Below, one piece after another: positions 1 to 8,922 of a stretch of 59,329 bases of DNA (its first letter is position 1; the number at the start of each line of letters is the position of its first letter). Location of the stretch: positions 1 through 59,329 of the forward strand of contig NZ_NFKR01000017.1 of the NCBI RefSeq assembly GCF_002160495.1, written 5' to 3'. The notes beneath the pieces were generated by a model. The model saw nothing but the letters and a program-made list of their open reading frames with translations, made no database searches and was not told the DNA's origin. Source of the DNA: Erysipelatoclostridium sp. An173. GTDB lineage: Bacteria > Bacillota_I > Bacilli_A > Erysipelotrichales > Coprobacillaceae. A program made the translations under genes and the position numbers.

Positions 1-576
1 GATGCCGGATATGGAAGTTATGATAATTACATGTTCTGTAAAAAACATGAGATAGATTTATATATGAAATATTCGGGATATTATAAAGAACAGGAAAAAA
101 AGACAGAAAAGAATCAATTCAAGGTATCTCAAATGCGGCAGGAAGATGGAAGTTATGTGTGTCCACAGGGATATAAATTTGAATTTGTGAGAGAAACGAT
201 CAATACCAAAGGGCAATATAAGAAAGTAAATCAGATACTGGAAAATAAACATTGCGAAGGATGCCCGTTAAAATCAAAGTGTACAAAAAGCAAAGGCAAC
301 CGAAAAATAACAAATAATGAAAAATTAAATCAGATGAAGAAAGAAGTAAGAGATAATCTGGCTAGTGAAGTAGGAAAAGAATATATAAAATGGAGACAGA
401 TATATTCAGAAGGAGTATTTGGGATATTAAAGGAAGATCATCATTACTCAAAATTAAGAAGAAGAGGAGAATCTGGAGTCAAATTAGAAATAACGCTGGT
501 CGCAATAGGATTTAATATTAGAAAATATCATAAAATGATGATGGAGAAGCGAAAAAAAGAAGCTCTAATTAATTAA
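1..576 (+). CDS. DDE transposase, 3' part (cut by window edge)
   Basis: The reading frame is open from base 1 with no start codon, so the N-terminus lies outside the window. The first residues read DAGYGSYDNY, which resembles the region around the second catalytic Asp of IS1182/IS4-like DDE transposases. A CxxC-type zinc-binding cluster (CEGCPLKSKC, near residue 86 of the visible part) follows. Near the C-terminus is EGVFGILKEDHHYSKLRRRG, which matches the region holding the catalytic Glu in that superfamily. It ends in a normal TAA and looks intact as far as it can be seen. The family assignment is by pattern; which IS family is uncertain. Confidence 0.8.
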   Translation, partial: DAGYGSYDNYMFCKKHEIDLYMKYSGYYKEQEKKTEKNQFKVSQMRQEDGSYVCPQGYKFEFVRETINTKGQYKKVNQILENKHCEGCPLKSKCTKSKGNRKITNNEKLNQMKKEVRDNLASEVGKEYIKWRQIYSEGVFGILKEDHHYSKLRRRGESGVKLEITLVAIGFNIRKYHKMMMEKRKKEALIN

Positions 577-632
577 AAAGATCCAAAAAGTCCTTGAAAA
601 AAAACTGATTTTGAAACAGATACCCTTATTGC

Positions 633-652
633 GCCTAAAAAGGCTTTTTTTT
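633..652 (+). terminator. Short intrinsic terminator after the transposase
   Basis: GCCT (633-636), AAAA loop, AGGC (641-644), then eight T. The stem is only 4 bp, so it is weak. It could also be part of the insertion sequence end; no matching left end is visible in the window. Confidence 0.45.
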
Positions 653-723
653 ATACAAAAATTAATTAAAAATAGCAAAAAAATTAAATTTTCCAAAAAA
701 TAATCTTCAAAACAAAAAAAGAA

Positions 724-778
724 GCTGTAACGCTTCATTAAAGGTTAAAAAAACCTCCTTTCGTTACAGCCCCTTTTT
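724..778 (-). terminator. Terminator of the MerR-like remnant
   Basis: A perfect 9-bp inverted repeat GCTGTAACG (724-732) / CGTTACAGC (762-770) encloses a smaller AGGTT/AACCT stem. A-rich sequence flanks the left side, giving a U-run on the minus transcript. It sits directly after the stop codon of the remnant at 777-1061. Confidence 0.75.
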
Positions 779-1061
779 ATTCGATTGGTATCCAGATATT
801 ATGCCAGTTAAAATATTCTTGATCTGGCTTACACATTGAAACAATTTGAGTAATTATATCACCAGCTAGTTGTAAATTATGCTTTTTCATATACTCAAAT
901 GCCGGATTTAAAACCTGATATGTTAAAAATTGGCTCGAACGTGATGAAATACACAGATATAAACATTGACATGGTGGATAGTATTTAACATATTATGTTT
1001 CTTTAATATCAAGAAGCTGCGCAAATTCTTCTTCAACGCCAACTAAAGTAAAAACTCCAAT
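777..1061 (-). pseudogene. MerR-family regulator remnant (C-terminal effector domain)
   Basis: This is not an open frame. Translating the minus strand gives GVFTLVGVEEEFAQLLD, an in-frame TAA at 993-995, then YYPPCQCLYLCISSRSSQFL and on to YMKKHNLQLAGDIITQIV and a C-terminus ending in WHNIWIPIE. This is the effector-binding half (GyrI/BmrR-like) typical of MerR regulators of Firmicutes, whose C-termini often end in IWIPI. The DNA-binding N-terminal domain is absent: homology stops near 1060, where a plus-strand gene fragment begins. About 94 codons remain. The family call is from remembered sequence pattern. Confidence 0.7.
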
Positions 1062-1260
1062 GTGCGAAACAATGGATTATGTTGAATTTATCAATGAATT
1101 AACTGGTAATAACTTTACATCTGTTGAAGAAATGTATGCTGGGGTCCCATTTTTAGACGTTGAAGACATTACTGATATGGTTTATTGGATGGGAACTAGT
1201 CGCGAAGCTGGAAAATTTAACGGTCGTGATATTCCATTAGATTTAGGAACTTTACAATAA
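1060..1260 (+). pseudogene. 3' fragment of an unrecognised gene
   Basis: A 66-residue frame, acidic and without membrane segments (motifs ELTGNNFTSVEEMY, DVEDITDMVYWMGTSREAG, ending DIPLDLGTLQ). I do not recognise the family. It has no ribosome-binding site before its ATG: the upstream bases belong to the antisense MerR remnant, so I read this as the C-terminal end of a once longer enzyme. It stops 15 bp before the MFS transporter, whose own GGAGG lies in the gap, so the two were probably one operon. It may still be translated as a short protein. Confidence 0.45.
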
Positions 1261-1275
1261 TGGAGGATTAAAAGA

Positions 1276-2496
1276 ATGAAAATTACTAAAGCAACTCGCT
1301 GGCGTGTTTTTGCGGGAGTTTGGATACAAAGTTTATTTACATCAGCTACTGCTTTCTTTAGTTTATTTGCATTACCATTATGCGATCAATTTGGTTGGAG
1401 TAGTTCTGATTTTTCAATGGCTTATACCATTTATATGTTTATTTATTGTGCTGTTGGCTTTCTAGGCGGAATTTTAGCTGAAAAACTCCAGCCACGAATC
1501 GCCATTTATATCGGATTAGCTTTATTTGCAGGAGGGTGGATCTTAACTGGTTTTGCTAATACAATTCCATTCCTTTATATTGCATATGGCTTTATCGCTG
1601 GAGCTGGTGCTGGGATGATTTATCCAGCCTGTTTACCAACAGCATTAAAATGGTTTCCTGATAAAAGCGGATCTATTTCTGGTTTAGTTCAAGCTAGAGC
1701 TGCTTGTGGTCCATTTATCATGTCACCAATTGCCCAAATGTTAATTGACAATTATGGGGCTCAAAGTGCTTGTAAAATTTTAGGAATTATCTTTTTAATT
1801 GGGGTTGGTCTAGTAGCCTGGATGATCGTTCCTTGCCCTGATGGCTGGACTCCTGAAGGATGGGTTCCATCTACTGAACAAAGCAAAGAATTAAACACTA
1901 AAGATTACAATATTCCTCAAATGGTTAAAACACCAATTTTCTGGATTTTGTTATTAATGTTTATTTTTGCTAATGCTGCTGGTACTATGATGGTTAGTGC
2001 CACATCACCAATTGCTCAAAATCAAATTGGTTTATCAGCAATGGATGCTGCTCTATGTGTAAGTTTAATGACTTTATTTAATATGTTTGGACGAATTGCA
2101 TTCGGCTTTATCTATGATAAATTAAAAGGCTGGAATTCTCTGCTACTAGTTTTAGTTATTAACGGTATTTCAATGTTAATGTTAACTATTGCTGATTCTT
2201 ATATTTATTTCATTTTATGTATTGCTTTAGTTGGCTTTTCTTTTGGGGGGCTGCTAGTTGTCTTTGCACCAATGGTTAAAATAATCTTTGGCTCAAAATA
2301 TTATAATCGTAATTATGGATTGATTTTTATTGGATATGGTATTGGAGCTTTTGTCGGACCAAAAATTTCAGCCAGCTTCTATGATGCAACTGGATCATAT
2401 GTGATGGGATATCTAGGCTCTGCTATTTTAGCCGCATTAGCCATTGCATTAATATTAATTGCTAAAAAAATGTCTGATAAAATGTTAAATGATTAA
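1276..2496 (+). CDS. MFS transporter, OFA (oxalate/formate antiporter) type
   Basis: A 406-residue protein with 12 predicted membrane segments and the N- and C-halves separated by a hydrophilic loop near residues 195-215. The N-terminal half (VWIQSLFTSATAFFSLFALP) and the glycine-rich segment GFIAGAGAGMIYPACLPTA resemble the OFA family, whose members exchange small carboxylates such as oxalate/formate or lactate/pyruvate. The substrate here cannot be read from sequence. GGAGG lies at 1262-1266, well placed for this ATG. It was probably cotranscribed with the truncated gene before it. That gene's start and promoter region appear deleted, so expression of this transporter may be altered. Confidence 0.8.
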   Translation: MKITKATRWRVFAGVWIQSLFTSATAFFSLFALPLCDQFGWSSSDFSMAYTIYMFIYCAVGFLGGILAEKLQPRIAIYIGLALFAGGWILTGFANTIPFLYIAYGFIAGAGAGMIYPACLPTALKWFPDKSGSISGLVQARAACGPFIMSPIAQMLIDNYGAQSACKILGIIFLIGVGLVAWMIVPCPDGWTPEGWVPSTEQSKELNTKDYNIPQMVKTPIFWILLLMFIFANAAGTMMVSATSPIAQNQIGLSAMDAALCVSLMTLFNMFGRIAFGFIYDKLKGWNSLLLVLVINGISMLMLTIADSYIYFILCIALVGFSFGGLLVVFAPMVKIIFGSKYYNRNYGLIFIGYGIGAFVGPKISASFYDATGSYVMGYLGSAILAALAIALILIAKKMSDKMLND

Positions 2497-2520
2497 AAAA
2501 ATCGTGATTTTATTTCTTAT

Positions 2521-2556
2521 AAAAAAAGTGCTAATCCTAACAATTAGCACTTTTAT
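2521..2556. terminator. Bidirectional terminator between MFS and cstA
   Basis: AGTGCTAAT (2527-2535) pairs with ATTAGCACT (2543-2551), with a run of A on the left and of T on the right. It serves both convergent genes. Confidence 0.9.
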
Positions 2557-2562
2557 CTTTAA

Positions 2563-4278
2563 TTACGCTGTTGCTTTTTTAGATTCAAATAATTTTTTGA
2601 AATCAAAGAATGCTACTAATACACCTAAAGCAACTAACAATACTGCTACAATTAATTGTAATCCGGATGTCAAGAAATCAATTGTTCCTGTTGTCATCCA
2701 TGCAGTAACAATGTTATAAATTGACATTCCTAATGAAGTTAATGTTACAACTAACATTAAACACATTGGGATATATAACATCCATCCTTTTCTTCCAGTT
2801 ACCTTTAAGAATACTGAAATACTAATTAATACCATCGCAGCTAATAATTGGTTAGCTGATCCAAATAATGGCCAAATATTGTTGTAACCACCTAAAGATA
2901 ATAAATATCCACAGAATAATGAAATTAATGTAGCTACATATTTATTTGTTAAAAATTTATTTATTCCAGATTGTTCTTGACCAAGTTCTATTTCAAAGAA
3001 TTCTTGGAATGATAAACGACTAATTCTTGCTACAGCATCTAATGAAGTTAATGCCAATGCTGAAACAAACATTGTCATAATACAAATTCCCCATTCTTGA
3101 GGTAATCCTAATTGAGAAACAAAACCAGTAACCCCAACTGCAAATTGAGTAAATGGAGTAGCTCCACCTTCAACAGTTACCATTGCTGTAAGTTGTTGAT
3201 TTAAAGTACCATCAGCAATTAATGAAGATAAAGACCCAACTACAACAACAACTAAGATTGCTAATAATGATTCTAATAACATTGAACCATATCCAACTTG
3301 TAACATATCTTTTTCATTTTCAATTTGTTTACTGCTTGTTTCTGAAGAAACCAAAGAGTGGAATCCAGAAACTGCCCCACAAGCAATAGTTACAAATAAT
3401 GTTGGGAATAAGTAACTTCCACTATCAGTTACAAATCCAGTAAATGCAGGTGTAGAAATAGTTGGATTGTAAATAAGCACACCAACAACAGCTGCAATGA
3501 TCATTCCTACAAATAAGAATGTAGTTAAATAATCACGAGGTTGTTTTAATAACCACATTGGTGTAATTGATGCAAAGAAAATATAGACAAACACTACATA
3601 TAACCATGTTGTTTTATCAAAATAAATTGGAAAAGCAATTCCTACTGCTAACATCAATAAAATCAAAACAATTCCAATAGCCGCTTGTAATTTACCACTA
3701 ACTTTGAATTTTCTTAAAAAGAAACCAAATCCGATTGCAACAACAATGTACAACATTGAAATCGAAGCAGCCGAACCATTAGCGGCAACTTTTGACCCAT
3801 CTGCCCCAAAGCCATTAAATGTACCAGCTACCATATCGGCAAAAGCTGCAATTACAAGTAATGTAAATAACCAGCAAAATAAAAAGAATAATTTTCTTCC
3901 TGTTTTACCAATATATTCTTCGATAATTCCGCCCATCGATTTACCATCAGATTTAACTGAAGCATATAATGCCCCAAAATCTTGAACAGCACCAAAGAAA
4001 ATACCACCTATAAGGATCCATAAAACAGTTGGTATCCAACCAAACATCAATGCCATAACCGGTCCAGTTACTGGCCCAGCACCCGCAATTGAAGAAAATT
4101 GATGTGCGAAAACATTCCATTTATTACTAGGTACATAATCAACGCCATCATCATTCTTAATCGCAGGGGTTTTAGCATTTGGATCAACTCCCCATGTTCT
4201 TTCCAAATAACGCCCGTAAACAACATAAGCAACGATCAAAACTACCATTGCGATAACGAGCAATACTAAACCATTCAT
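2563..4278 (-). CDS. cstA: CstA-family carbon starvation / pyruvate-type transporter
   Basis: A 571-residue, very hydrophobic protein with about 15 membrane segments. The conserved CstA core is clear: NKWNVFAHQFSSIAGAGPVT (near residue 52), then FGAVQDFGALYASVKSDGKS, and GFHSLVSSETSSKQIENEKD near residue 305. CstA proteins move pyruvate or peptides across the membrane in nutrient-poor conditions; which applies here is unknown. It is monocistronic, has GGGGGA before the ATG and a near-consensus promoter upstream. Confidence 0.92.
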   Translation of the reverse strand: MNGLVLLVIAMVVLIVAYVVYGRYLERTWGVDPNAKTPAIKNDDGVDYVPSNKWNVFAHQFSSIAGAGPVTGPVMALMFGWIPTVLWILIGGIFFGAVQDFGALYASVKSDGKSMGGIIEEYIGKTGRKLFFLFCWLFTLLVIAAFADMVAGTFNGFGADGSKVAANGSAASISMLYIVVAIGFGFFLRKFKVSGKLQAAIGIVLILLMLAVGIAFPIYFDKTTWLYVVFVYIFFASITPMWLLKQPRDYLTTFLFVGMIIAAVVGVLIYNPTISTPAFTGFVTDSGSYLFPTLFVTIACGAVSGFHSLVSSETSSKQIENEKDMLQVGYGSMLLESLLAILVVVVVGSLSSLIADGTLNQQLTAMVTVEGGATPFTQFAVGVTGFVSQLGLPQEWGICIMTMFVSALALTSLDAVARISRLSFQEFFEIELGQEQSGINKFLTNKYVATLISLFCGYLLSLGGYNNIWPLFGSANQLLAAMVLISISVFLKVTGRKGWMLYIPMCLMLVVTLTSLGMSIYNIVTAWMTTGTIDFLTSGLQLIVAVLLVALGVLVAFFDFKKLFESKKATA

Positions 4279-4308
4279 TTTTCTTCCCCCTTAATATTGT
4301 TAAGAATA

Positions 4309-4337
4309 AAAATACACTTGTAATTCTTATTTGTCAA
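4309..4337 (-). promoter_or_regulatory. cstA promoter
   Basis: On the minus strand TTGACA (4332-4337), a 17-base spacer and TATTTT (4309-4314) form a strong sigma-A promoter about 30 bases before the cstA start codon. Confidence 0.7.
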
Positions 4338-4408
4338 TATAATAATTTATTTTAATAAATTATTTTTAGAAAAAAGATAAATATTTTCATTTTTTTTGTT
4401 AAAAAGAT

Positions 4409-4435
4409 TAAAAACAGTCATTTTATTGACTGTTT
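4409..4435 (-). terminator. Terminator of the ABC exporter operon
   Basis: AAACAGTCA (4412-4420) pairs with TGACTGTTT (4427-4435) and gives a U-run on the minus transcript. The hairpin contains the stop codon of the ABC gene. Confidence 0.85.
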
Positions 4436-6165
4436 CCTAAATTAAACTGACTATGGTATAGATTATAATAATAACCATGTTTAGCTAACAATTCTCGATG
4501 CGTTCCTTGTTCTAAAATACGACCTTTATCCATTACTAAAATAACATCAGCATTTTTAATCGTCGATAAACGATGGGCAACAATAAATGTCGTTCTTCCT
4601 TCCATCATAATATCAAAAGCTTCCTGGATTTGTAATTCAGTTCGTGTATCAATCGAACTAGTCGCTTCATCTAAAATCAACATCGGTGGTTTAGTAAGCA
4701 TAATTCGAGCTATACAAATTAACTGTTTTTGTCCTTGAGAAAGATTGCCACCATCTTCTTCTACTAACGTATCATACCCTTCTGGTAACTTCATAATAAA
4801 CTTATGAACCCGGGCTTTTTTGGCCGCAGCAATTATTTCTTGATCACTTGCATCACTTTTTCCATAAGCAATATTTTCTTTAATTGTCCCTTTAAAGATC
4901 CAAGATTCTTGTAAAACCATTCCGTATAATCGTCGTAAATAATTTCTTTCCATATCTCTAGTATCAATGTTATCTACTTGGATAGTACCACTGGTTTGAT
5001 CATAGAAACGCATTAATAAATTTATTAACGTCGTTTTCCCACAACCAGTTTTACCAACAATAGCAACTGTTTGTCCTGGTTTAGCTTCTAAACTTAAATT
5101 TTCAATTAACGATATATCAGGATTATAGCTAAAACAAACATCCTTTAAACAAACCTGTCCCCTGATATTTTCAATCGTTTGCGGATTAGCAACTGGTTTT
5201 TCAACTTTTTCATCTAATAATTTAAATACTCTTCCACTAGCTGCAAGAGCAGTTTGCATTTCTGTCATTACTGAAGAAATTTCATTAAATGGTTTAGTGT
5301 ATTGATTGGCATATGTTAAAAAGCTCGATAATAATCCAACACTAAAATGTCCATTTAAAACACTAATTGCCCCAAAAACACCAACTGCACCATAAACCAA
5401 ACTGTTTACTATTCTTGTTGTAGGATTTATCAAAGCACCATAAAACTGGGATTTAACGCCACTAACATGCATCCGCTGATTAATTTGTGCAAATCTTTGT
5501 TCATTTAATTCTTCATAATTAAATGCTTTAATCAAACGTTGATTACCAATCATTTCTTCAATATATCCATTCATATCACCACGAATCTCTAATTGTTCTT
5601 GAAAATATAAATGTGTTCTTTTAACAATCAATGAAGCTACTAAAAGTGATAATGGTGTTAAAACAATTACCACTGCAGCAATCGTCAAATTAATTAAACA
5701 CATAATAATAATTGTCCCTACGATCGTTGCAATTCCTGTAAACAAGCTAGTAAAACTTTGCAATAAACCACTGCCTATTAAATCAATATCATTAATAACT
5801 CGTCCAATAATATCTCCATGAGGATGTTGATCAATATATTTTAGTGGTAATAAATGAATCTTTTCAAAAACTCGATCTCGTAAATCATTAGTAATATTAT
5901 AAGTTATTTTGTTTGTTAGCTGTGATAATATCCATTGTACTATCGACCCAGCAATAATTATTAAAACAATAAATAACAATTGATTTATTAAAGCATTAAA
6001 ATCAACTTTACCTACTCCAATCAATAAATCAATAGCTTGACCAAATAGAATTGGAGTAATCAGTGTTAAACAAACACTTATAAAAGATAAAACAAAAATC
6101 CCAATTAAAATAATTCGATACGGTTTACAATATGTAATTAAACGCATAATAGTTTTATTATCCAT
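4423..6165 (-). CDS. ABC exporter, permease-ATPase half, catalytic-site subunit
   Basis: Six membrane segments in the first 300 residues, then an ABC domain with Walker A GKTGCGKTT (near residue 371), signature LSQGQ (near 475), Walker B LILDEA with the catalytic Glu, and an H-loop AHRLS. I start it at the ATG at 6165, which overlaps the stop of the upstream ABC gene by 8 bases with a GGTGA before it; a longer frame starts at 6198. Together with the upstream gene it forms a heterodimeric multidrug-type exporter of the LmrCD/BmrCD class. The signature has Q in place of the second G, as expected for the partner of a degenerate subunit. Confidence 0.88.
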   Translation of the reverse strand: MDNKTIMRLITYCKPYRIILIGIFVLSFISVCLTLITPILFGQAIDLLIGVGKVDFNALINQLLFIVLIIIAGSIVQWILSQLTNKITYNITNDLRDRVFEKIHLLPLKYIDQHPHGDIIGRVINDIDLIGSGLLQSFTSLFTGIATIVGTIIIMCLINLTIAAVVIVLTPLSLLVASLIVKRTHLYFQEQLEIRGDMNGYIEEMIGNQRLIKAFNYEELNEQRFAQINQRMHVSGVKSQFYGALINPTTRIVNSLVYGAVGVFGAISVLNGHFSVGLLSSFLTYANQYTKPFNEISSVMTEMQTALAASGRVFKLLDEKVEKPVANPQTIENIRGQVCLKDVCFSYNPDISLIENLSLEAKPGQTVAIVGKTGCGKTTLINLLMRFYDQTSGTIQVDNIDTRDMERNYLRRLYGMVLQESWIFKGTIKENIAYGKSDASDQEIIAAAKKARVHKFIMKLPEGYDTLVEEDGGNLSQGQKQLICIARIMLTKPPMLILDEATSSIDTRTELQIQEAFDIMMEGRTTFIVAHRLSTIKNADVILVMDKGRILEQGTHRELLAKHGYYYNLYHSQFNLGNSQ

Positions 6166-7876
6166 GTAAATCACCATCCCCACTATGCTGAGAAGCATAA
6201 ATTTCTTGATAAATCTGGCAATTCTTCATCAAATTTTCATGACTATCATAGCCAACTAATTCACCATGATATAAAACAAGAATTTTATCAGCCTGTTCAA
6301 CAGAAGCAATTCTTTGTGAAATAATAATTTTAGTCATTTGCAATTTCTTTAATTCCTGACGTAACCTAAAATCGGTAGCATAATCAAGAGCACTTGAACT
6401 ATCATCTAAGATTAAAATCTTAGGATCTTTTACTAAAGCCCTAGCAATAGTTAGACGCTGTTTTTGGCCACCAGATAAGTTTTTACCACCTTGGTCAATA
6501 AATGTATCTAAGCCTCTTTCTTTATCTTCTACTAATTCTACTCCCTGTGCAATTTGTAAAGCCGTCATTAATTTTTCATCACTAGCGTTTTGATTACCTA
6601 ATTGCAGATTTTCTCTTATCGTTCCTGAAATCAAAGAAGCATACTGAGGTACAAAACCAATGAAACTTCGTAGTGATTGTAAATCATAGTCTTTAATTGG
6701 CTTTTCATTTAAATAAATTTCTCCATTATTAACATCATAAAAACGAGCAATTAGATTTACTAAAGAAGTTTTACCTGCACCAGTTCCGCCAATAATACCA
6801 ATTGTCTGACCAGCAAAAATCTTAAAATTAATGTTTGTTAAAACATTCTTTTTATTATAAGCAAAATCAACATTTTTAAACTCCAAACAAACCGGTGTAT
6901 CATTCCAATCTGTTTCATTAGATAAACTTGTAATATCAGGATTAGTTTCTAACACTTCAAATATTCGTGAATAACTAGCTCCAGCTTTATTGTAAATAGA
7001 GATAACATTTGCAAAAACAATCAAAGCTAAAAGAATTGAATTCATATAATTAACTAAAGCAATAACTTCACCTTGTGATAATCCACCAATATTTACCTGG
7101 ACCCCACCAAAATAAATAATCAATACAATTGCAACATTTACGATCAATTGTGTAAAAGGATTCAATAACGCCTGAATACTCCCCACTTTAACTTGAATAT
7201 CTTTTTGACTTTTAGTTTCCTGTTTAAACTTATTAATTTCTTTGTCTTGTGAAGCAAAAGCTCTAATAACTCGAATCCCATTTAAGTTTTCACGTACAAT
7301 TAAACTTATTTGATCAAGTTTTTGTTGGACCCGATTAAAATATGGCATTGAAACTATTGTAATTAATAACATGACAATTGCTAAAATTACTGCTCCACAA
7401 ACAAAGATCAAGGCTAATGGACCACTGATTAAAAAGGCTAAAAATAACGAACCTAACATAATAAAAGGAGCTCTTGATGTTAAACGAATCGTCATAGCAA
7501 TTGCTAATTGAATTTGAACAACATCATTTACTAATCGAGTTACTAATGTTGGTGCATTTAATTTATCTAAATTGTGATGATCATAGCGATTTATCTGATG
7601 ATACATATCCTCTCTAAGTTTAGTCCCTACACTTTGTGATGTTACTGATGCATAATATTGACATATCAACGCAAACAGATATCCAATAACAGCTAATGCT
7701 ACTAATATTAATCCCCGTGATAAAATATAATTTTGATCATTATTAGCAATTCCAACATCGATAATATCAGCCATTACTAGTGGTACTAATAATTCTAAAG
7801 CGGCTTCAGCTATCTTGGAAACAAATCCGCCAATAGCTGGAAACCGATAATCTTTAATGTATTTTAATAATTTCAT
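6158..7876 (-). CDS. ABC exporter, permease-ATPase half, degenerate-site subunit
   Basis: A 572-residue partner of the downstream gene: N-terminal six-helix domain, Walker A GGTGAGKTS (near 370), canonical LSGGQ (near 467). The Walker B is ILILDDSS, with Asp where the catalytic Glu normally sits, and the switch motif reads SQRIA, with Gln instead of His. Those two changes mark the non-hydrolysing site seen in heterodimeric exporters. The substrate is unknown; such pairs export drugs, peptides or lipids. GGGAGG precedes the ATG. It is the first gene of a two-gene operon. Confidence 0.88.
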   Translation of the reverse strand: MKLLKYIKDYRFPAIGGFVSKIAEAALELLVPLVMADIIDVGIANNDQNYILSRGLILVALAVIGYLFALICQYYASVTSQSVGTKLREDMYHQINRYDHHNLDKLNAPTLVTRLVNDVVQIQLAIAMTIRLTSRAPFIMLGSLFLAFLISGPLALIFVCGAVILAIVMLLITIVSMPYFNRVQQKLDQISLIVRENLNGIRVIRAFASQDKEINKFKQETKSQKDIQVKVGSIQALLNPFTQLIVNVAIVLIIYFGGVQVNIGGLSQGEVIALVNYMNSILLALIVFANVISIYNKAGASYSRIFEVLETNPDITSLSNETDWNDTPVCLEFKNVDFAYNKKNVLTNINFKIFAGQTIGIIGGTGAGKTSLVNLIARFYDVNNGEIYLNEKPIKDYDLQSLRSFIGFVPQYASLISGTIRENLQLGNQNASDEKLMTALQIAQGVELVEDKERGLDTFIDQGGKNLSGGQKQRLTIARALVKDPKILILDDSSSALDYATDFRLRQELKKLQMTKIIISQRIASVEQADKILVLYHGELVGYDSHENLMKNCQIYQEIYASQHSGDGDLHG

Positions 7877-7923
7877 TGTTACCCTCCCAACTATAAATAA
7901 TTATAGCCAATTTACTTTATAAT

Positions 7924-8859
7924 TTAGCTGCAAACATAAATATAGCGCCCAAATTTATTTTTTTCGCCCTTTCTTCGAAAACAACTATCGTCTATATTAT
8001 ATCCAGCCTTAATAATTTCACCAGACATTTCTTCAAATGTAACTATCACTAGTCGATTACAGATTCTTCTTGATGATTCAATTATTTGGCACTGCTCTTG
8101 ATAGCTAATTGGTGTATATAAATTATAAGGTAAATCAATTATGGCAACATCATAATGTTTATCCAAATTATGAATACTTACCTTATTAATTAAATACTCA
8201 TTATAACCATAGTATTTTAAGTTTTTTCGTGCTTGCCATGATATTTCCCGAGAAATATCAAATCCCTCAATATTTAGTCCTAGTGCTAATCCTTCTAAAA
8301 CTACAGTCGCCATTCCACAACAAGGATCAACTATTTTTAAGCTTTTATCACCTTGATAGGCAATGTTAACTAACGTTCTAGCCAGTCTAATATCTAACGA
8401 GTTAGAAAAAGTATTCGGTTTATCATCATGTTTTTTCCACGATGGAATACCATGATGATAATAGCCGCAAAGCCATAATTGATTCAACTTAGTAATTGCA
8501 ATAATATGTTTAGGTTTAGACATATTAACAGTTCCTTCAATAGCCCAGGAAATATCTTTACACTTCTGCAATGTTTCTTGATAATCAACATGGCTAATTT
8601 CATTTTTTAAATAAATAACCTTAAATTCCTCAAACTCATAATGCAATTGTTTAACTTTCTCTATTAATCGATCAAAGTTTTTATCTACAGACCAAATATC
8701 AACCTTAGCTTTCATAAAAACACTTTGATCAACACTATAATCAATATTACTTAAATAATATTTGCTTAAATATTCTTCTTTAAATAATGCCCGAAATTCT
8801 AATGCACATAAATCACGTTCTTCAGGCGGATAATTGAATACATATAGGTACTTTTCCAT
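7924..8859 (-). CDS. RNA/DNA methyltransferase of the UPF0020/TRM11 type
   Basis: A 311-residue protein. The C-terminal half has a Rossmann methyltransferase core: DPCCGMATVVLEGLALG (near residue 178) for SAM binding, GFDIS as motif II, and DLPYNLYTP (near 243), the (D/N)-P-P-Y-like catalytic motif with Leu replacing the first Pro. This arrangement fits TRM11/UPF0020 enzymes, which methylate guanosine in RNA. The N-terminal 150 residues show no clear THUMP signature to me. It is a single gene with AAGGAG before the ATG. Whether it acts on tRNA, rRNA or DNA is not visible. Confidence 0.7.
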   Translation of the reverse strand: MEKYLYVFNYPPEERDLCALEFRALFKEEYLSKYYLSNIDYSVDQSVFMKAKVDIWSVDKNFDRLIEKVKQLHYEFEEFKVIYLKNEISHVDYQETLQKCKDISWAIEGTVNMSKPKHIIAITKLNQLWLCGYYHHGIPSWKKHDDKPNTFSNSLDIRLARTLVNIAYQGDKSLKIVDPCCGMATVVLEGLALGLNIEGFDISREISWQARKNLKYYGYNEYLINKVSIHNLDKHYDVAIIDLPYNLYTPISYQEQCQIIESSRRICNRLVIVTFEEMSGEIIKAGYNIDDSCFRRKGEKNKFGRYIYVCS

Positions 8860-8872
8860 TACTTCTCCTTAT

Positions 8873-8901
8873 TTGTAACCACTTTAATTTTATGCTATAG
8901 T
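8873..8901 (+). promoter_or_regulatory. Promoter of the O-antigen-ligase-like gene
   Basis: TTGTAA (8873-8878), a 17-base spacer and an extended -10 element TGCTATAGT (TATAGT at 8896-8901), followed by GGAGG at 8912-8916 and the ATG at 8923. The leader is only about 15 bases long. Confidence 0.65.
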
Positions 8902-8922
8902 AACAGTACTTGGAGGTCTGTT

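Noticed and set aside
31-576. Complete transposase starting at the ATG at 31
   Set aside because: The frame is open to base 1 and the DAGYGS motif before that ATG belongs to the protein, so the gene is cut by the window edge.
3704-3985. Plus-strand open frame inside cstA
   Set aside because: It is antisense to a strongly conserved membrane gene, with low-complexity composition and no ribosome site.
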